Shown: positions 17,043 to 24,246, counted from the first letter of the stretch. The stretch: 30,150 nt of DNA from Prevotella sp. (GCA_020026195.1 JAHHQW010000031.1:1-30150), one strand, 5' to 3'. Notes: generated by a model from the letters alone, not told the origin. Numbers and translations are program-made.

Positions 17043-17054
17043 TTTTACTATAAG

Positions 17055-17104
17055 GATGTAGGATTCTCCATATTTATATAAGGTGGAGTCCTACATCTTT
17101 TTTT
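17055..17104 (+). terminator. Strong terminator-like hairpin between serA and the DUF1015 gene
   Basis: GATGTAGGA (17055-17063) pairs perfectly with TCCTACATC (17089-17097). Partial extra pairing inside (CTCC with GGAG) lengthens the stem, and seven T's follow (17098-17104). This is a good intrinsic terminator, yet the DUF1015 ATG is only 32 nt past the stem. Confidence 0.82.
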
Positions 17105-17129
17105 CACTATAAAAAACATATAAATAATT

Positions 17130-18377
17130 ATGGCTATCGTAAAACCATTCAGAGGTGTTCGTCCTCCGAAAGAATTAGTAGAAAAAGTAGAATCACGTCC
17201 TTATGACGTTCTCGACTCAGAAGAAGCACGTGCAGAGGCAGGTGATAACGAGATGAGTCTTTATCATATTATCAAACCTGAAATTAATTTCGAACCCGGT
17301 ACAAGTGAGTACGATCCTAAAGTTTATGAATCAGCTGCTGAACATTTCCAGATGTTCCAGGATAAGGGCTGGTTGGTACAGGACGAAAAAGAGCAGTACT
17401 ATATCTATGCACAGACAATGAACGGTCATACACAGTATGGTCTTGTTATCGGTGCTTATGTTGAGGATTATATGAACGGCGTTATCAAGAAGCATGAGCT
17501 TACACGTCGTGACAAGGAAGAAGACCGTATGAAGCATGTTCGTGTAAATAATGCTAACATTGAGCCGGTGTTCTTTGCATATCCTGACAATAAGGTTCTT
17601 AACGACCTTATCAATCGTGTAGTTAAAGGCGAAGCTGAATACGATTTCATTGCTCCTATTGACGGATTCCGTCATCAGTTCTGGGTTATTTCTGATGATA
17701 ACGACATCAAGACTGTAACAGAAGAATTTGCTAAGATGCCTTCACTTTATATCGCTGACGGTCACCATCGTTCTGCAGCAGCAGCTCTTGTAGGTGCTGA
17801 GAAGGCAAAACAGAATCCTAATCATAAGGGTGACGAAGAATACAACTATTTCATGGCAGTTGCTTTCCAGGCTTCACAGCTTACAATTCTTGACTACAAT
17901 CGTGTAGTTAAAGATCTTAACGGTATGACAGCTGAGCAGTTCATTGAAGCTCTTAAGAAGAACTTTGAAGTTGAATGCATGGGTACAGACATGTACCGTC
18001 CTAACAAACTTCACAACTTCTCACTCTACCTTGAAGGTAAGTGGTACAGCCTCCAGGCTAAAGAAGGAACATTTGATGCAAAAGATCCTATCGGCGTTCT
18101 TGACGTTGATATCTCAAGCCGTCTTATATTGAATGAACTTCTTGGTATCAAGGACCTCCGTTCAGACAACAGAATTGATTTCGTTGGCGGTCTTCGTGGT
18201 CTTGAAGAACTTAAGAGACGTGTTGATAGTGGCGAAATGAAGATGGCTCTTGCTCTTCATCCCGTAACAATGCAGCAGATTATGGATATTGCTGATAATG
18301 GCAAGATTATGCCTCCTAAGGCTACATGGTTTGAACCTAAACTGCGTTCAGGACTTATTATTCACAAACTCTCATAA
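17130..18377 (+). CDS. DUF1015 family protein in the serine biosynthesis cluster
   Basis: This is a 415-residue cytosolic protein of the DUF1015 family, whose biochemical role I do not know to be established. Family marks are the N-terminal VKPFRGVRP (4-12), SRPYDVLDSEEA (22-33), IKKHELTRRDKEEDRMKH (119-136), ADGHHRSAAA (209-218), LTILDYNRVV (251-260) and the DFVGG segment near the C-terminus. No signal peptide or membrane segment is present. The DGHHR motif resembles that of the ParB/Srx-like ADP-dependent serine kinase SerK. I recall Clostridium DUF1015 relatives next to serC-serA being annotated as ParB-related. A role in serine or phosphoserine metabolism is inferred from this and its position after serC and serA. 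The next gene begins on the base after its stop codon. Confidence 0.88.
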   Translation: MAIVKPFRGVRPPKELVEKVESRPYDVLDSEEARAEAGDNEMSLYHIIKPEINFEPGTSEYDPKVYESAAEHFQMFQDKGWLVQDEKEQYYIYAQTMNGHTQYGLVIGAYVEDYMNGVIKKHELTRRDKEEDRMKHVRVNNANIEPVFFAYPDNKVLNDLINRVVKGEAEYDFIAPIDGFRHQFWVISDDNDIKTVTEEFAKMPSLYIADGHHRSAAAALVGAEKAKQNPNHKGDEEYNYFMAVAFQASQLTILDYNRVVKDLNGMTAEQFIEALKKNFEVECMGTDMYRPNKLHNFSLYLEGKWYSLQAKEGTFDAKDPIGVLDVDISSRLILNELLGIKDLRSDNRIDFVGGLRGLEELKRRVDSGEMKMALALHPVTMQQIMDIADNGKIMPPKATWFEPKLRSGLIIHKLS

Positions 18378-18968
18378 ATGAGCGACGAGTATAAGACAAT
18401 AGATAAAAATGGCGAAGGAATTTACACCGAGAAACGGAGTAAGTTCCTCGCTTTTTCTTTTTTTATTTCTTCGGTTGAAGAAGCTAAAGAAATAATAGAG
18501 GAATATCGTAAAAAATATTATGATGCACGTCATGTATGCTGGGCTTATATGTTAGGTTACGATCGTGATGAATTTCGTGCGAATGATGATGGAGAACCAA
18601 GCAGTACGGCTGGCAAACCAATATTGGGACAGATTAACAGTAACGAACTGACAAATATTCTTATCATAGTTGTTAGATATTTCGGAGGTGTAAAATTAGG
18701 AACGAGCGGACTTATTGTGGCTTATAAGACTGCAGCTGCAGAAGCCATTGCTAACTCTCATATTGTTACACGTCTGATAGAAGAAGAAATTACTTATAAG
18801 TTTGATTACCTTATAATGAATGAGGTAATGAGAGTTATAAAAGATGTAGAACCACGCATCGTAGAACAGAAATTTGATAATACATGTGAGTTTCGTCTAG
18901 CCATACGAAAGTCAAGAATGCCAGAGCTAAAAAAGCGTCTTGAAGCAATAGATTATCTTAATGGTTAA
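18378..18968 (+). CDS. yigZ: YigZ/IMPACT family protein
   Basis: This 196-residue protein of the UPF0029/IMPACT family has an N-terminal domain containing YDARHVCWAYMLG (48-60), the hallmark DDGEPSSTAGKPIL (70-83) and VVRYFGGVKLGTSGLIVAY (98-116). A C-terminal ferredoxin-like DUF1949 domain follows (about 130-190). The eukaryotic relative IMPACT regulates the kinase Gcn2; the bacterial function is unsettled, and nucleic-acid binding has been suggested from structure. Its ATG directly follows the TAA of the DUF1015 gene with no gap, a layout suited to translational coupling, so the two are almost certainly co-transcribed. I see no terminator hairpin between its stop and the tRNA gene downstream. 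Confidence 0.9.
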   Translation: MSDEYKTIDKNGEGIYTEKRSKFLAFSFFISSVEEAKEIIEEYRKKYYDARHVCWAYMLGYDRDEFRANDDGEPSSTAGKPILGQINSNELTNILIIVVRYFGGVKLGTSGLIVAYKTAAAEAIANSHIVTRLIEEEITYKFDYLIMNEVMRVIKDVEPRIVEQKFDNTCEFRLAIRKSRMPELKKRLEAIDYLNG

Positions 18969-19026
18969 TTACTATTAAACGCCCTATTTTTAAATAAAAA
19001 CAGACAACTGTATCATTAAGTTTTGC

Positions 19027-19034
19027 TATCTTTG
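19027..19034 (+). promoter_or_regulatory. -7 element for tRNA-Ser
   Basis: TATCTTTG matches the TAnnTTTG -7 consensus exactly and ends 11 nt before the tRNA 5' end. A good TTTG -33 box at the usual distance is not evident (only ACTG near 19007-19010), so this is a one-box call. Confidence 0.5.
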
Positions 19035-19045
19035 CAAAACAAAAA

Positions 19046-19134
19046 GGAAGAATGGCAGAGTGAACGAATGCGCCGGACTCGAAATCCGGTATACCATCTT
19101 TTTGGTATCGGGGGTTTGAATCCCTCTTCTTCCG
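19046..19134 (+). tRNA. tRNA-Ser (anticodon CGA)
   Basis: This type II tRNA of 89 nt reads UCG serine codons. The acceptor stem pairs GGAAGAA (19046-19052) with TTCTTCC (19127-19133), with discriminator G at 19134, the serine identity base. The D stem is GCA/TGC. The anticodon stem CCGGA/TCCGG encloses CTCGAAA, with anticodon CGA at 19080-19082. The long variable arm ATACC/GGTAT has an 8-nt loop. The T stem is GGGGG/CCCTC with one G-U. CCA is not encoded. Oddity: the D loop has GA instead of GG at positions 18-19 (A19 at 19063) and the T loop reads TTTGAAT, with T56 at 19117 instead of C, so the tertiary pair 19-56 would be A-U rather than G-C. Confidence 0.96.
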
Positions 19135-19156
19135 CAACAAAATATTATAAATAAAC

Positions 19157-19204
19157 AGGTAAGAGAGTAAGCGTAGTCTGATACACACTCTTTTACCTTT
19201 TTTT
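19157..19204 (+). terminator. Terminator after tRNA-Ser
   Basis: AGGTAAGAGAGT (19157-19168) pairs with ACTCTTTTACCT (19187-19198) over 12 bp with one G-U, around an 18-nt loop, and runs into seven T's (19198-19204). It should end the tRNA transcript, yet it lies only 20 nt before the ATG of the following gene. Confidence 0.85.
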
Positions 19205-19218
19205 AATTTATCACTATA

Positions 19219-20136
19219 ATGAATAAGAGAAATATATTATTGGGTGTCCTGATATTTATATTTGCCGTTGTAGGTGCTAAAATACAGCCCAACTCAGCTT
19301 ATATGGCTTATATATCTAAATACAAGGATCTAGCCATAGAACAGATGATAAAGTATCGAATACCTGCAAGTATTACGCTTGCTCAAGGACTGTTGGAAAG
19401 CGGTGCAGGAAAGAGCCGCCTTACACGAGAGAGCAATAATCATTTTGGAATAAAATGTCATGGCTGGAAAGGAAGGAAAGTATACCATGATGATGATCGT
19501 CGCGGAGAATGTTTTCGTGCATATCCCAATGCCTATCAAAGTTTTGAAGATCACAGCAAGTTCCTTGTAAATTCACCAAGGTACAATCGTTTGTTTAAGT
19601 TAAGGATTACCGATTATAAAGGATGGGCGCGCGGACTAAAGTCATGCGGATATGCTACAAATCCAAGGTATGCAAAGATGCTTATAGACGTGATAGAAAC
19701 TTACAATCTCGATAAGTATGATAAGGCAAAACATTATGATAAGGATTTTGTAAAGGGTCTTTTGAAGAGTGAGCCGGTGACTGGATTCCAGCATCGTATA
19801 TATATGAACAATAAGAATTATTATATTATTGCTCGAGAAGGAGACACATTTAAGTCATTAGGTAAGGAATTTGACGAGTCATACAGAAAACTCGCAAATT
19901 ATAATGATCGTGATAAACATGATGTCTTGCATGAAGGTGACATAATTTATCTTAGGAAGAAACGTACAAAGGCCGACAAAAAATATAAAGGATTTACCCA
20001 TTATGTAACATTGGGAGAAAGTATGTACACTATTGCACAGCTGTATGGAATCAGATTGAAGAGTCTTTATAAGTTAAATGACCTTGATCCCCGCACATAT
20101 AATATACAGGTTGGTGATAAACTGAAGGTGAGATAA
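19219..20136 (+). CDS. Exported glucosaminidase (GH73) with C-terminal LysM domains
   Basis: This peptidoglycan hydrolase is expected to cut the glycan backbone, with the LysM part holding it on the wall. Residues 6-20 form a hydrophobic signal peptide or anchor. The glucosaminidase (FlgJ/Mannosyl-glycoprotein endo-beta-N-acetylglucosaminidase-like) domain covers about 28-165, with catalytic Glu60 in AQGLLESGAGKS, NNHFGIKC (73-80) and YATNPRYA (145-152). A first, weaker LysM-like unit lies at about 200-246 (YYIIAREGDTFKSLGKEF) and a clear second at about 261-305 (HYVTLGESMYTIAQLYGI to the end). Its length of 305 is usual for Bacteroidales members. No promoter is obvious between the tRNA terminator and its ATG. 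Confidence 0.92.
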   Translation: MNKRNILLGVLIFIFAVVGAKIQPNSAYMAYISKYKDLAIEQMIKYRIPASITLAQGLLESGAGKSRLTRESNNHFGIKCHGWKGRKVYHDDDRRGECFRAYPNAYQSFEDHSKFLVNSPRYNRLFKLRITDYKGWARGLKSCGYATNPRYAKMLIDVIETYNLDKYDKAKHYDKDFVKGLLKSEPVTGFQHRIYMNNKNYYIIAREGDTFKSLGKEFDESYRKLANYNDRDKHDVLHEGDIIYLRKKRTKADKKYKGFTHYVTLGESMYTIAQLYGIRLKSLYKLNDLDPRTYNIQVGDKLKVR

Positions 20137-20157
20137 TTCCGAATTAATATAATCCTC

Positions 20158-20188
20158 TTGGATAAGACTAAAAAAAACAGTATCTTTG
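20158..20188 (+). promoter_or_regulatory. Bacteroidetes-type promoter for the mrp gene
   Basis: TTG (20158-20160) followed after 20 nt by TATCTTTG (20181-20188) fits the -33/-7 consensus. The predicted start near 20195 leaves a leader of about 27 nt that is A-rich. Confidence 0.7.
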
Positions 20189-20221
20189 CGGAGGTAAAAA
20201 GAATTTTAAAACATTTAGAAC

Positions 20222-21325
20222 ATGACATTATATCCAAAATTGATAATGGATGCTCTCGCAACTGTAACATATGCAGGAACGAAGAAGAACCTTGTAGAGA
20301 GCAATATGATTGCCGATGATATGAGAATAGACGGAATGTCAGTATCATTCTCACTTATTTTTGAACGCGACACAGATCCATTCATGAAATCTACTGTTAA
20401 AGCAGCAGAAGCGGCAATACATTATTACATCAGTGACGAAGTAAAGGTTGATATTAAAGTTGAAACACTCCAGAAGCCTCGTCCAGAAGCAGGAAAGATG
20501 CTGCCTCAGGTAAAGAATGTCATTGCAGTAAGTTCTGGTAAGGGCGGAGTAGGTAAGAGTACTGTTTCTGCCAATCTTGCAATAGCACTTGCTAAATTAG
20601 GATATAAGGTAGGACTTCTTGATACAGATATTTTCGGTCCTTCAATGCCCAAAATGTTCGATGTAGAGAATGAGCGTCCATGCGGAGTACATAAGGACGG
20701 CCGTGATCTTATAGAACCTATAGAAAAATATGGTATTAAACTTTTAAGTATCGGATTTTTTGTAAATCCTGAGACAGCTACACTCTGGCGTGGAGGAATG
20801 GCCTCAAATGCACTTAAGCAGCTTATAGGCGATGCAGACTGGGGAGAACTTGATTATTTCATTCTCGACACACCTCCTGGAACAAGTGACATTCATCTCA
20901 CATTGCTTCAGACATTAGCAATAACAGGAGCCGTAATAGTAAGTACACCTCAGAACGTAGCTCTTGCCGATGCACGTAAGGGTATTGATATGTACATGAA
21001 CGAGAAAGTTAATGTACCAGTCCTCGGACTTGTAGAGAATATGGCATGGTTTACACCCGCTGAACTTCCTGAAAATAAATATTACATCTTTGGTAAGGAA
21101 GGATGTAAGAACCTCGCAAAAGAACTTAACGTTCCATTGCTGGCGCAGATACCTCTGGTGCAGAGCGTATGCGAAAGCGGAGATGCAGGTAAGCCTGCTG
21201 CACTTGATGTTAAGACACCTACAGGTCAGGCATTCCTTAATCTTGCTCAGGCTGTAGTTACGGTAACTAACCGTCGTAACAAAGACAAGGGAGCTACGAA
21301 GATAGTACAGATTACAGAGAGGTAA
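20222..21325 (+). CDS. mrp: Mrp/ApbC-family P-loop ATPase (Fe-S cluster carrier type)
   Basis: Mrp/ApbC/NBP35 proteins carry or insert iron-sulfur clusters using ATP. The 367 residues have an N-terminal MIP18-like domain (about 1-90) and then the deviant Walker A SGKGGVGKST (105-114), LLDTDIFGPSMP (132-143), WRGGMAS (189-195) and DTPPGTSDIHL (216-226). Where E. coli Mrp has a CxxC cluster-binding motif after ENM, this protein reads ENMAWFTPAELPENKYYIFG, with no CxxC. Cys residues remain at 154, 295 and 317 but not in that arrangement. Cluster carriage is therefore inferred from the family only. It has its own promoter and is followed by two inverted repeats. Confidence 0.92.
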   Translation: MTLYPKLIMDALATVTYAGTKKNLVESNMIADDMRIDGMSVSFSLIFERDTDPFMKSTVKAAEAAIHYYISDEVKVDIKVETLQKPRPEAGKMLPQVKNVIAVSSGKGGVGKSTVSANLAIALAKLGYKVGLLDTDIFGPSMPKMFDVENERPCGVHKDGRDLIEPIEKYGIKLLSIGFFVNPETATLWRGGMASNALKQLIGDADWGELDYFILDTPPGTSDIHLTLLQTLAITGAVIVSTPQNVALADARKGIDMYMNEKVNVPVLGLVENMAWFTPAELPENKYYIFGKEGCKNLAKELNVPLLAQIPLVQSVCESGDAGKPAALDVKTPTGQAFLNLAQAVVTVTNRRNKDKGATKIVQITER

Positions 21326-21346
21326 ATTCTATTTTATAAATAATAA

Positions 21347-21376
21347 ATATCGGTATAATTACCATATTACCGATAT
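21347..21376. repeat. Inverted repeat after mrp (first of two)
   Basis: ATATCGGTA (21347-21355) and TACCGATAT (21368-21376) form a perfect 9-bp stem around 12 nt. No T-run follows, so it is either an RNA structure in the mrp 3' region or a protein-binding dyad. Confidence 0.55.
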
Positions 21377-21424
21377 AAACAACTGCATCGGAGACAATAT
21401 ATGTCGTACCTATGCAGTTGTTTT
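21377..21424 (+). terminator. Probable terminator of mrp (second inverted repeat)
   Basis: AAACAACTGCAT (21377-21388) pairs perfectly over 12 bp with ATGCAGTTGTTT (21412-21423), around a 23-nt loop that can pair a little further. T's at 21421-21424 lie partly within the stem. It begins directly after the previous inverted repeat, giving a double-stem region. Confidence 0.6.
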
Positions 21425-21511
21425 GTATGTATACATTTCGAACATGACAGATTTTTCGACAATGATACATCATATAAAGAGATCGTTATAATAGAAAGAT
21501 AGTGAAGTACC

Positions 21512-21880
21512 ATGGATGTTATTAATGGATTTTTAAAAGGTGATTGGTTTAATAAGGCGAAAGACTATATCAACAATCCCCAAAAACTTAAGGGACTTCT
21601 TGAGGATGTTATGAAATATCTTCCAAAAGAAAGTCTTAAAGAAGTGAAGGACTATATTGTGCTGATGTATGAATATCTGAGAGATATTTTAAACGGCTCT
21701 TATAAAGAATATGATGCAATGGCCCTTGCAAAGATTGTTGCAGGACTTATTTATTTGGTGTCACCTATTGATATTGTTCCCGACTTTTTACCGTTGGGTC
21801 TTGTTGATGATGCCGGAGTTATAGCATGGATATTTAAAAGTACAAAAGAAGAACTTGAAAGATACAAGGCATATAGATAA
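21512..21880 (+). CDS. DUF1232 (YkvA-like) small protein
   Basis: This 122-residue protein has an N-terminal charged helical part and a C-terminal DUF1232 domain: IYLVSPIDIVPDFLPLGLVD (80-99), the PxDxxPD core that defines the family, followed by DAGVIAWIFKS. The family is widespread with no established activity. The segment around 70-108 is hydrophobic and may associate with the membrane. The ATG at 21512 follows a long gap after mrp (186 bp) that contains two inverted repeats. I see no consensus promoter, and the gene may be monocistronic. It converges on the GNAT/FemAB-like gene, with a shared terminator between. Confidence 0.88.
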   Translation: MDVINGFLKGDWFNKAKDYINNPQKLKGLLEDVMKYLPKESLKEVKDYIVLMYEYLRDILNGSYKEYDAMALAKIVAGLIYLVSPIDIVPDFLPLGLVDDAGVIAWIFKSTKEELERYKAYR

Positions 21881-21906
21881 AACGAAGACTTTTGAATTTT
21901 GAAAAG

Positions 21907-21949
21907 ATAATCCTGTTTAAGCTTAACAAATAAGCTTAAACAGGATTAT
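21907..21949. terminator. Bidirectional terminator between convergent genes
   Basis: A perfect 19-bp inverted repeat (21907-21925 with 21931-21949) encloses the 5-nt loop ACAAA. T-rich sequence follows on the plus strand (TTTATTTCC), and the minus-strand exit is also T-rich (CTTTTC). It lies between the stops of the convergent DUF1232 and GNAT/FemAB-like genes and should serve both. Confidence 0.93.
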
Positions 21950-21957
21950 TTATTTCC

Positions 21958-22920
21958 TTATGAAGAAAAAAGTTTTGAAAACAGTCGGTTTATACCCCAT
22001 AGAGAACAGCTGAACCAGCGGTAAGAACTTACGGGTCGTCCTCCGAAGCTGAGTATAAAATCTCGTAATGGAGATTTTATGAATGGAATTCCTACGTCCA
22101 TAAAATGGAAGTGCTGTATATTGTTTTGATGAGCATCCTGTAAAGCATGCCATATCATCTGTGATGCAGGGAAGAAAGTAGAGAAAGTCTTGCGTTTTGC
22201 AGCCATGTGCCACAGATATGTATTACCTGAAGAATTAATACATACACATCCGCCGATAACTTTGTCTTTGTATTTCGTTACATAAATTTTACCATGACTG
22301 CTTTTACCTACTTCGTAAATTTCTTTCTTATGTGGTGAGTATCGATGAATCTTCGAAGTATAAAAATGTTTCAGCATGTTATAGAAACGTTTGAAAGTCG
22401 TTTCATCCTTGACTTCAGTAGTTCTGACACCGATGGCTTTAGATTTTAAAATCCTTTTTCGTCTTACAGGCATCAGGCGTCTTACAGGCGATTTTCCTTG
22501 AAGAGAATTATGTATTTCAATCCATCTTACAGGGAAATAACCAAGTTTGCGTAACGAACCATATCCGAACATCTTTTCAGACATTCCGCTTATTTCCGTA
22601 TAAAAACAATGATAGCGTCTAAATAGGTCAGTAACAGAATTCATCATTAATTTAAAGAGTTTTGCCTTGTCTGTAATGTCGTTGTAGACACCTTCTCCAA
22701 ATATATGACCATGCCTTATTACAAGGCAGCTGCTGCGTACGATTGCAAGTATACGTGAGATTTCATTGCCGGCCGAATCGACTGCCACCACCATGAAGGG
22801 TATAACATGAGGCACACTCTTCATGATCTCGAACAGTGTGTTACTATGGAAGAAATTATCGCCTGTATAAGGCATAAGATCTTCTTTCTCTGTTATTATC
22901 TTTATAGATATATCCTTCAT
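21958..22920 (-). CDS. GNAT/FemAB-like acyltransferase-fold protein
   Basis: This 320-residue protein has the double-GNAT layout of FemAB/BioF2-type proteins. In the second half, KDKVIGGCVCINSSGNTYLW is the usual beta-strand pair, MAAKRKTFSTFFPASQMIWH leads into the conserved helix, and HFHFMDVGIP...SPLRDFILSFGG matches the family's DFG...FKxxFGG ending. Substrates of relatives range from cell-wall peptides to sugar or lipid acyl acceptors; none can be named here. The middle (about 140-165) is very basic (RRLMPVRRKRILK), which could favour membrane or nucleic-acid contact. It is transcribed alone on the minus strand; a -7 box abuts the start codon. Confidence 0.75.
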   Translation of the reverse strand: MKDISIKIITEKEDLMPYTGDNFFHSNTLFEIMKSVPHVIPFMVVAVDSAGNEISRILAIVRSSCLVIRHGHIFGEGVYNDITDKAKLFKLMMNSVTDLFRRYHCFYTEISGMSEKMFGYGSLRKLGYFPVRWIEIHNSLQGKSPVRRLMPVRRKRILKSKAIGVRTTEVKDETTFKRFYNMLKHFYTSKIHRYSPHKKEIYEVGKSSHGKIYVTKYKDKVIGGCVCINSSGNTYLWHMAAKRKTFSTFFPASQMIWHALQDAHQNNIQHFHFMDVGIPFIKSPLRDFILSFGGRPVSSYRWFSCSLWGINRLFSKLFSS

Positions 22921-22925
22921 ATATG

Positions 22926-22933
22926 CAAAAATA
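22926..22933 (-). promoter_or_regulatory. -7 element directly before the GNAT/FemAB-like gene
   Basis: On the minus strand TATTTTTG (22933-22926) matches TAnnTTTG and ends 5 nt before the ATG (22920-22918). The only TTTG upstream is 24 nt away, beyond the normal spacing. If used, the mRNA would be leaderless or nearly so. Confidence 0.45.
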
Positions 22934-23025
22934 ATGAATTCTTTCTTTATTTGTGTTCAAATGTAATCTATTTTCGCCTAAACCATCATGAAATGGTAGA
23001 TAAATGAAAAAAATATCATCATTTA

Positions 23026-23056
23026 TTTTGTCGTATCTAAATATTTTATATATTTG
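23026..23056 (+). promoter_or_regulatory. Promoter of the glycine cleavage genes
   Basis: TTTTG (23026-23030), 18 nt, then TATATTTG (23049-23056) match the Bacteroides consensus. The transcript should start near 23062, giving a leader of about 58 nt. The first transcribed bases form a 7-bp hairpin (GATACAT 23064-23070 with ATGTATC 23076-23082). The leader is too short for a glycine riboswitch. Confidence 0.78.
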
Positions 23057-23119
23057 CAAAAGAGATACATGAGAAATGTATCGATACTATAAAACATTTA
23101 AATCTAAAACAATAAAAAC

Positions 23120-24208
23120 ATGGAAACTAAGATTACCTGTCTACATGATAGACACGTGGCTTTGGGCGCGCACATGGAACCTTTCGGCGGTTTTGATATG
23201 CCTATACAGTATACAACGATTAGCGAAGAACACAATGCAGTAAGAAATAACTGTGGTGTATTCGATGTGTCTCACATGGGTGAGGTAGTTGTTAAGGGTA
23301 AGGATGCTGAGAAGTTTGTTAACCATATCTTCACAAACGAAGTAAAGGGTGCTGCCGCAGGCGATATTTTCTACGGAATGATGCTTTATCCCGATGGTGG
23401 TACTGTCGATGATTTCCTTACATATAAGATGGGAGAAAATGATTTCTTCCTCGTTGTAAATGCTGCAAATACAGACAAGGACTTTGCATATATGCAGGAA
23501 AATGCCAAAGGTTTTGACATTGACCTTAGAAATGTATCAGATGATTACGGACAGCTTGCAGTTCAGGGACCTAATTCAGAGAAAGTTCTCCGTGATGTTC
23601 TCGGAATAGAATGTGCCGAACTTGGATTCTATAAGTCAATGGTTATTGAGAAAGATGGCAAGCAGGTTATCGTAAGTCGTACAGGTTACACAGGCGAAGA
23701 TGGCTTTGAAATATATGGTACACACGAATTCATAGTAAAGAGCTGGGATGCCCTGATGAAGGCAGGCGTTACACCTTGCGGACTCGGATGTCGCGATACA
23801 CTTCGTTTCGAAGTTGGTCTTCCTCTTTACGGACACGAACTTAGCGAGAAGATTTCTCCTGTTATGGCAGGTCTCAGCATGTTCTGTAACTTTGATAAAG
23901 AAGAGTTCATTGGTAAGGAAGCCATTGCAAAGCAGAAGGAAGAGAAACCTGAGGCACGCATCGTAGGTATCGAACTCGAAGGTAAGGCTATTCCACGTGC
24001 AGGATACGAAGTATTACACGATGGCGAAGTCGTTGGTCATGTTACAACAGGTTACCGCTGTATCTCAACAGACAAGAGTGTTTGTATGGCACTTGTAAAG
24101 AAGGGTCATGGTAAACTTGATACACCTCTGGAGATTCAGATCAGAAAGAAGACATTCCCGGGTGTTGTTGTTAAGAAGAAATTCTACGACAAACACTACA
24201 AGAAATAA
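23120..24208 (+). CDS. gcvT: Glycine cleavage system T protein (aminomethyltransferase)
   Basis: GcvT takes the aminomethyl group from lipoylated GcvH, releases ammonia and forms 5,10-methylene-tetrahydrofolate. The 362-residue length is standard. Folate-site and catalytic marks include GGTVDDFLTYK, with the Asp97-Asp98 pair at the position of the catalytic Asp of other T proteins, the early GVFDVSHMGE (46-55), SRTGYTGEDGFEIY and GLGCRDTLRFEVGLPLYGHE. The C-terminal barrel contains GYEVLHDGEVVGHVTTG. The ATG at 23120 gives the normal N-terminus (LHDRHVALGAHMEPFGGFDMP). It is first in a run of five genes for a complete glycine cleavage complex; gcvH follows after 38 nt. Confidence 0.97.
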   Translation: METKITCLHDRHVALGAHMEPFGGFDMPIQYTTISEEHNAVRNNCGVFDVSHMGEVVVKGKDAEKFVNHIFTNEVKGAAAGDIFYGMMLYPDGGTVDDFLTYKMGENDFFLVVNAANTDKDFAYMQENAKGFDIDLRNVSDDYGQLAVQGPNSEKVLRDVLGIECAELGFYKSMVIEKDGKQVIVSRTGYTGEDGFEIYGTHEFIVKSWDALMKAGVTPCGLGCRDTLRFEVGLPLYGHELSEKISPVMAGLSMFCNFDKEEFIGKEAIAKQKEEKPEARIVGIELEGKAIPRAGYEVLHDGEVVGHVTTGYRCISTDKSVCMALVKKGHGKLDTPLEIQIRKKTFPGVVVKKKFYDKHYKK

Positions 24209-24246
24209 ATAATAAGATTACTAATTATAAAAAAATACATAAGAAA

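Noticed and set aside
23057..23119. Possible glycine riboswitch before gcvT
   Set aside because: A consensus promoter lies only about 60 nt upstream of the ATG, leaving too little leader, and no riboswitch core pattern is visible.
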